DNA of 8,422 bases from contig JAHFCY010000152.1 of the NCBI GenBank assembly GCA_023249255.1, forward strand, positions 1 through 8,422. The letters run 5' to 3'. Origin of the DNA: Candidatus Lindowiibacteriota bacterium. Its GTDB lineage: Bacteria > Lindowbacteria > 2-12-FULL-62-27. Every line of letters begins with the position of its first letter. The first letter of the stretch is position 1. Shown one piece after another: positions 6,741-8,422 of this stretch. The notes beneath the pieces are model-generated. The model saw only the letters and a list, made by a program, of their open reading frames with translations, made no database searches and was not told the origin of the DNA. The translations under genes and the position numbers were made by a program.

Positions 6741-7804
6741 GACTTCCGTTTTCCTCCGATGACCGACATGACCGTCCTCACCCGGACCGGCCGAATGATG
6801 CCTTTGTCGGTGATGATCGCCGTGATCAGTTCGGCTGGCGTCACGTCAAACGCCGGATTGAACACGCGAATTCCCGCCGGCGCGATGCGCTGGCTGTTGC
6901 TTCCCGTCACCTCATCCGGATTTCGTTCCTCGATCGGGATGTCTTTCCCGCCAGCCAGCGTGAGATCGAATGTGGAAGCCGGTGCGGCCACGTAGAACGG
7001 TACGCCGTGATACCGCGCGTTGATCGCGAGCGCGTACGTTCCGATTTTGTTTGCGGTATCGCCGTTTCGGGCGATGCGATCGGCCCCGACGATGACCGCG
7101 TCAACGGGAATTTTTCGAATGAGCGAGGCCGACATGCTGTCCGCCATGAGCGTCACGTCAATTCCGTTTTGCTTGAGTTCAAATGCCGTGAGGCGCGCGC
7201 CCTGAAGAAGCGGCCGGGTTTCATCCGCAAATACCCGGACAGCCTTGCCGGCCCGCGCGGCGGCGTAGACCACGCCGAGCGCCGTGCCGATTCCGCCGGT
7301 GGCGAGCGCTCCGGCGTTGCAGTGTGTCACCACGGTCGCGCGCTTCGGCAGAAGCGTTGCGCCCCACCGGCCAATTGCTTCACAGCGCGCCTCATCTTCG
7401 CGATGAATCTCCACCGCCTCGTCCTCCAGCGCCGCCGCCGCATCCGCTCCGGTTGCCGCGGCCGGTAAAGATTGGAAGCGCCGGCGCATGCGTTCCAAGG
7501 CCCAGAATAAATTAACCGCCGTCGGCCGAGTCGCCCGCAGGGTCTTGATGTCCCGGTCAAGAGCGCGCCGCAATCCTCGCGCGTTCCGTCGCGCCGCGCC
7601 GTCGCGCATCTGCGCGCAGACTCCGAGCACGACGCCGTAGGCCGCGGCAATCCCGATGGCCGGCGCGCCCCGCACCGCAAGCGTGGAAATCGCCCCGGCA
7701 ACGTCGGCCACGCGCTTTAAGCGCAGATACCGCACGTCCCGCGGAAGACGCCGCTGGTCAAGAAGAATTAATGTTCGATTGCGCCATTGAATGGGCTTGA
7801 TCAT
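6737..7804 (-). CDS. mtnA: S-methyl-5-thioribose-1-phosphate isomerase
   Basis: MtnA converts 5-methylthioribose-1-phosphate to 5-methylthioribulose-1-phosphate in recycling of the methylthioadenosine left over from S-adenosylmethionine use. The 355-residue product is full length and begins MIKPIQWRNRTLILLDQRRLP, the expected family N-terminus, which fixes the start. Other hallmarks are VRGAPAIGIAAAYG (44-57), THCNAGALATGGIGTALG (160-177) with the catalytic Cys162, ADETRPLLQGARLTAFEL (193-210), and VGADRIARNGDTANKIGTY (239-257) with the catalytic Asp242. These match Cys160 and Asp240 described for the Bacillus enzyme. The fold is shared with eIF2B-alpha-type regulators, but the catalytic pair supports the enzyme. 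No other methionine-salvage gene is in the window. The Shine-Dalgarno sequence is weak (GAAAGA, 8 bases upstream). The stop overlaps the next start in ATGA. Confidence 0.97.
   Translation of the reverse strand: MIKPIQWRNRTLILLDQRRLPRDVRYLRLKRVADVAGAISTLAVRGAPAIGIAAAYGVVLGVCAQMRDGAARRNARGLRRALDRDIKTLRATRPTAVNLFWALERMRRRFQSLPAAATGADAAAALEDEAVEIHREDEARCEAIGRWGATLLPKRATVVTHCNAGALATGGIGTALGVVYAAARAGKAVRVFADETRPLLQGARLTAFELKQNGIDVTLMADSMSASLIRKIPVDAVIVGADRIARNGDTANKIGTYALAINARYHGVPFYVAAPASTFDLTLAGGKDIPIEERNPDEVTGSNSQRIAPAGIRVFNPAFDVTPAELITAIITDKGIIRPVRVRTVMSVIGGKRKS
6753..6757 (-). promoter_or_regulatory. Ribosome binding site for the isomerase gene, inside mtnA
   Basis: On the minus strand GGAGG lies 12 bases before the ATG at 6740, within the last codons of mtnA. 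It is the strongest Shine-Dalgarno match at any start in the window. It supports the chosen start and suggests the isomerase can be initiated independently of, or in addition to, coupling through the ATGA overlap. Confidence 0.6.
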
Positions 7805-7891
7805 GATGCAGGTCTTTCAAACACGGAATCGGCCAATCGGCATACCCGGATTCGTCTCAATTGGTCCTGGAAGCGATCGGTCGGGAAATCG
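7805..7891. other. 87-base gap between the 3D-domain gene and mtnA
   Basis: This is the longest non-coding stretch in the window. It contains a short tandem repeat, AATCGGC at 7827-7833 and again at 7835-7841. I see no convincing sigma-70 promoter on the minus strand and no hairpin with a T-tract. It could hold the operon promoter for mtnA through secA, but the sequence does not show it. Confidence 0.4.
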
Positions 7892-8422
7892 TCAATCCAA
7901 CAAATATACTTTGGCGCGCCGCCGGCCGAACTGTTTTGCCTGATCGTGAGAATCGAAACAGAGATCAATCTCCCAGCCGCGAATCGCGCCGCCGACGTCG
8001 GCGGCGATCGCGTATCCGTATCCCTCAACGTAGATCCGCGTTCCCAGCGGAATCACGCGCGGGTCAACCGCCGCCACGCCGTATCCCGCCTTGAGTCCCA
8101 CCGCCGTGATGCCTTCCGAATACGGCCAGCAATCGCGGATGTCCGGCGAGTAGGCCGTCGCGAACATGTGAAAGACCTTGTGTCGGGGTGTCTTTGGACC
8201 CGCGCCGACAGCCACGACTGCGTCGACGCCTTCCATGGCCGCGTCCGGCGAACTGGCGCGCCCGCTTCGGATCTTAAGCTGTCGCCCGGCGGGAATCCGG
8301 TTGCTGTAGATGAGTTTCTCTTCCGGCGCCTGCCAGATTGCCGGCGTCCGCACGGAGGTCACGCCGCCCCGGCGGATGGTCACCGTCATGTCGCGTTCGA
8401 TGCGGGTCGAAAGAGACGGAGA
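7892..8422 (-). CDS. 3D-domain cell-wall protein (start outside window)
   Basis: The frame is open through the right edge, so the N-terminus is missing; the ATG at 8389 is probably internal, because 11 further sense codons (SPSLSTRIERD) precede it. The C-terminal 90 residues are a 3D (Asp-Asp-Asp) domain, the double-psi barrel shared with MltA-type lytic transglycosylases and resuscitation-promoting-factor-like proteins, which act on peptidoglycan glycan strands. Counting from that internal Met, the motifs are FATAYSPD (76-83), GITAVGLKAGYGVAAVDP (93-110, Asp109), VIPLGTRIYVEGYGYAIAAD (112-131, Asp131) and WEIDLCFDSH (139-148, Asp142 and Asp146), ending naturally at VYLLD. The part before it (RIERDMTVTIRRGG, later YSNRIPAGRQLKIRSG) resembles the G5/DUF348-type modules that often precede 3D domains in YabE-like proteins; this is tentative. 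Function as a murein hydrolase is inferred from the family. Same strand as mtnA but 87 bases away, so operon membership is uncertain. Confidence 0.88.
   Translation of the reverse strand, partial: SPSLSTRIERDMTVTIRRGGVTSVRTPAIWQAPEEKLIYSNRIPAGRQLKIRSGRASSPDAAMEGVDAVVAVGAGPKTPRHKVFHMFATAYSPDIRDCWPYSEGITAVGLKAGYGVAAVDPRVIPLGTRIYVEGYGYAIAADVGGAIRGWEIDLCFDSHDQAKQFGRRRAKVYLLD

Noticed and set aside
5715-6995. Open frame of 426 codons on the plus strand across three minus-strand genes
   Set aside because: It runs antisense to the alkyltransferase, the isomerase and mtnA, all well supported by family motifs. The product is Arg/Phe/Leu-rich without a domain, so it is a codon-bias shadow despite its length.
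7801-8028. 75-codon minus-strand frame bridging the 3D-domain gene and mtnA, ending in ATGA with the mtnA start
   Set aside because: It overlaps the 3D domain in another frame, and that domain ends naturally at VYLLD, so neither a frameshift nor a separate gene is needed. The translation has no known features. The ATGA contact is noted but is probably chance.

Overview
The window is a gene-dense, GC-rich piece of a bacterial chromosome with no RNA gene, mobile element or CRISPR array that I can see. One gene runs on the plus strand and is cut by the left edge. Six genes run on the minus strand, and the first of them is cut by the right edge. The two groups converge near position 980. Full-length SecA with a C-terminal zinc motif, an exported parvulin-type isomerase with a clean signal peptide, and a 3D-domain cell-wall protein fit a Gram-negative-type bacterium. 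A deltaproteobacterial relative or an uncultivated candidate phylum is plausible, but I cannot place it from sequence alone.

Layout, left to right. Positions 2-973 (+) hold the C-terminal 323 residues of an unrecognised envelope-type protein with a fibronectin-III-like module and an NTF2-like module. A 17-base gap separates it from secA (991-3942, -). The remaining genes are transcribed right to left: a truncated 3D-domain protein (7892-8422), then after 87 bases mtnA (6737-7804), a parvulin-type isomerase (5883-6740, sharing ATGA with mtnA), an O6-alkylguanine-DNA alkyltransferase (5340-5873, 9-base gap), a membrane-anchored TPR protein (3944-5335, 4-base gap) and secA (1-base gap). The spacing from mtnA to secA implies a single, translationally coupled transcript.

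How the genes fit together: SecA drives export through SecYEG, the parvulin-type isomerase would help fold exported proteins, and the TPR protein is placed by its N-terminal membrane segment as a possible membrane partner. MtnA (methylthioribose recycling) and the alkyltransferase (DNA repair) are functionally unrelated passengers or are linked only by growth-related expression.

The most unusual points are: (1) the TPR protein ends in what looks like an Mrr-type restriction-endonuclease fold whose catalytic Q-x-K position is replaced, suggesting a non-catalytic membrane-tethered domain directly upstream of secA; and (2) SecA carries about 99 extra residues ahead of its Walker A motif compared with E. 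coli SecA. I found no complete, clearly new multi-gene system.
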